Below are positions 46,814 to 48,033 of a stretch of DNA of 48,033 nt, piece after piece. The first letter of the stretch is position 1. Every line of letters starts with the position of its first letter. The notes below the pieces were generated by a model. It had not been told where the DNA came from. It made no database searches and worked only from the letters and a program-made list of their open reading frames with translations. The DNA comes from Actinomycetes bacterium (GTDB taxonomy: Bacteria > Actinomycetota > Acidimicrobiia > Acidimicrobiales > JAJZXF01): positions 1 through 48,033 of the forward strand of contig JAJYWA010000006.1 of the NCBI GenBank assembly GCA_021791755.1, read 5' to 3'. The translations under genes and the position numbers were made by a program.

Positions 46814-47689
46814 TCAATGTGATCCGTGCGGCTGACGCCACCTGCCTCCAGTGCGAACACGGCTTCGCTCACCTGGCCGCGCAGTACGCCCGGAGCCGAG
46901 CCACGTTCCTCGCCTCCTAGCACGCCATCGGCTTGCCACCGCACCTGCCTTGCGCGGCCGCTCCGGCCTCGTCACGGCCGCCTCCCTCCAGGCGCGCCAG
47001 CGAGACTCCACACGACCAACTCGCCAACGTCGATCCGGTGATCTCGTGCCGGCTTTGCCTGCGAGACGAGCGCGCTCGAGGCTCGGGCACTGGCGCCACA
47101 CTACGGCAAAGCGAAACACCGCCGTCGCTGTTGTGAGAGAAGCCATTACCCATAGGACAGGAACGAGAAACGAGGCACTCAGCAAACCGACTCCAAGGAG
47201 GACCATGCGCTCTGCGCGCTCCATCAACCCGCCTTTTGCCTTGAGCCCGAGCGACTCTGCCTTCGCTCGCTCATACGAGATGAGGAAGGTTGACCCGAGC
47301 ACCGCAAAAGCGAGCATCGCAGCCCTGGGGTCTCCGTGACCGAACAGGTACCAAGCGACTCCACCCATGAGAAGAGAGTCGCTGACCCGGTCGGAGACCG
47401 AGTCCAAGAAGGCGCCCCGCACTGAAGCGGTCCCTGAGGCCTTCGCTACCGGGCCATCGAACAGGTCCGGAAGCCCGCACGGGAAAAGAAGAAAAAGGCC
47501 TACGAGAAGATGCCCGCTGCCAATTGCAAACGCGTCTGCAACAGCGAAGACGAGCCCAGTCAGAGTAAGCGAATTGGCAGTGACGCCAACCTTCGCCAGA
47601 GCCGCACCCACGGGGGTTGTCCGCTTGTCGACCCCCTTGCGGTAGTGCCCGTCTAACACTTCAGCCCGTGCCTTTCCATTTGACCTCAT
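46814..47689 (-). CDS. pgsA: CDP-alcohol phosphatidyltransferase (PgsA/phosphatidylinositol phosphate synthase-like)
   Basis: DLFDGPVAKASGTASVRGAFLDSVSDRVSD matches the D-x2-D-G...G-x3-D-x3-D signature; ATG at 47689 gives MRSNGKARAEVLDGHYRKGVDKRTTPVGAALAK. Confidence 0.88.
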   Translation of the reverse strand: MRSNGKARAEVLDGHYRKGVDKRTTPVGAALAKVGVTANSLTLTGLVFAVADAFAIGSGHLLVGLFLLFPCGLPDLFDGPVAKASGTASVRGAFLDSVSDRVSDSLLMGGVAWYLFGHGDPRAAMLAFAVLGSTFLISYERAKAESLGLKAKGGLMERAERMVLLGVGLLSASFLVPVLWVMASLTTATAVFRFAVVWRQCPSLERARLAGKAGTRSPDRRWRVGRVESRWRAWREAAVTRPERPRKAGAVASRWRARRRGTWLGSGRTARPGERSRVRTGGRWRQPHGSH

Positions 47690-47824
47690 CCTACCACCAA
47701 GGATCCGCAGAGCATCAAACGGCCACAAGCCATGACCACGATGCCAGCCAGGTGGGCCCGGTCTCACCAGATCGAGCTTAAGGCCGCATCTGACAGTGCC
47801 CGCCGCGAGAAGGCTTCAGCTCTC

Positions 47825-48033
47825 CTACGTAGAGGCTATGCCTACCATTGGGGCGTCGAGGCGCTTTCCTCCCATGGATCCGTAGAAGCGGGCATCCCCG
47901 TAGCTGAACACGCCGCCGTCTGTGGCCACGGTCCAGTACCCATGAGCATCCGGTGTAGATGCTATGGCCACCATCGGGGCGTTGAGATGCCTTCCGCCCT
48001 GGGATCCGTAGTAGGTCGCATCACCGAAGACGA
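47825..48033 (-). CDS. C-terminus of a second GYW-repeat protein, truncated by the window edge
   Basis: Minus-strand translation VFGDATYYGSQGGRHLNAPMVAIASTPDAHGYWTVATDGGVFSYGDARFYGSMGGKRLDAPMVGIAST*; same repeat as in 24925-25665. Not in the supplied ORF track because no start lies in the window. Confidence 0.9.
   Translation of the reverse strand, partial: VFGDATYYGSQGGRHLNAPMVAIASTPDAHGYWTVATDGGVFSYGDARFYGSMGGKRLDAPMVGIAST

Noticed and set aside
1-48033. tRNA or rRNA genes
   Set aside because: No T-loop (GGTTCGAATCC-like) or rRNA signatures were noticed on either strand; a tRNAscan run would be decisive.

Overview
High-GC, probably chromosomal actinobacterial segment; the gene content (mycothiol-type cysteine ligase, PIM/pgsA cluster, F420:NADP reductase, GYW-repeat secreted proteins) suggests an Acidimicrobiia-like organism, but this is inference. 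The left ~6 kb is a decayed accessory zone: a DUF6788-like gene divergent from a frameshifted recombinase and a transposase, a relic transposase, vapB with a frameshifted vapC, an apparent single-ORF YefM/Phd-RelE antitoxin-toxin fusion, a decayed coiled-coil gene and a TnpB C-terminal relic. Next come ruvCAB (-), a YhaN/SbcC-like plus SbcD-like pair (-), a tightly overlapping cobalamin operon (cbiB, cobC, cobQ, cobN, chlID) followed by npdG-like and mshC/cysS-like genes (+), a HIT protein, a large secreted protein with 14 Cys-pair BNR-like repeats plus six GYW repeats (-), an acyl-CoA dehydrogenase - acyl-CoA ligase - thrS operon (-), further lipid genes (+), yebC, pdxT, pdxS and an M48-like protein lacking the HExxH histidines (-). 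A compact + strand accessory island follows (PadR, CCGG-rich small protein, two methyltransferases, ArsR, glutaredoxin/nitrobindin, SHOCT), then pimA-like, patA-like and pgsA-like genes (-) and the truncated C-terminus of a second GYW-repeat protein. The most notable observations are the fused toxin-antitoxin ORF, the PadR/ArsR island inserted between otherwise conserved clusters, and short in-frame tandem repeats (9-24 bp) in many housekeeping genes. All functional calls come from reading the translations; no database search was run.
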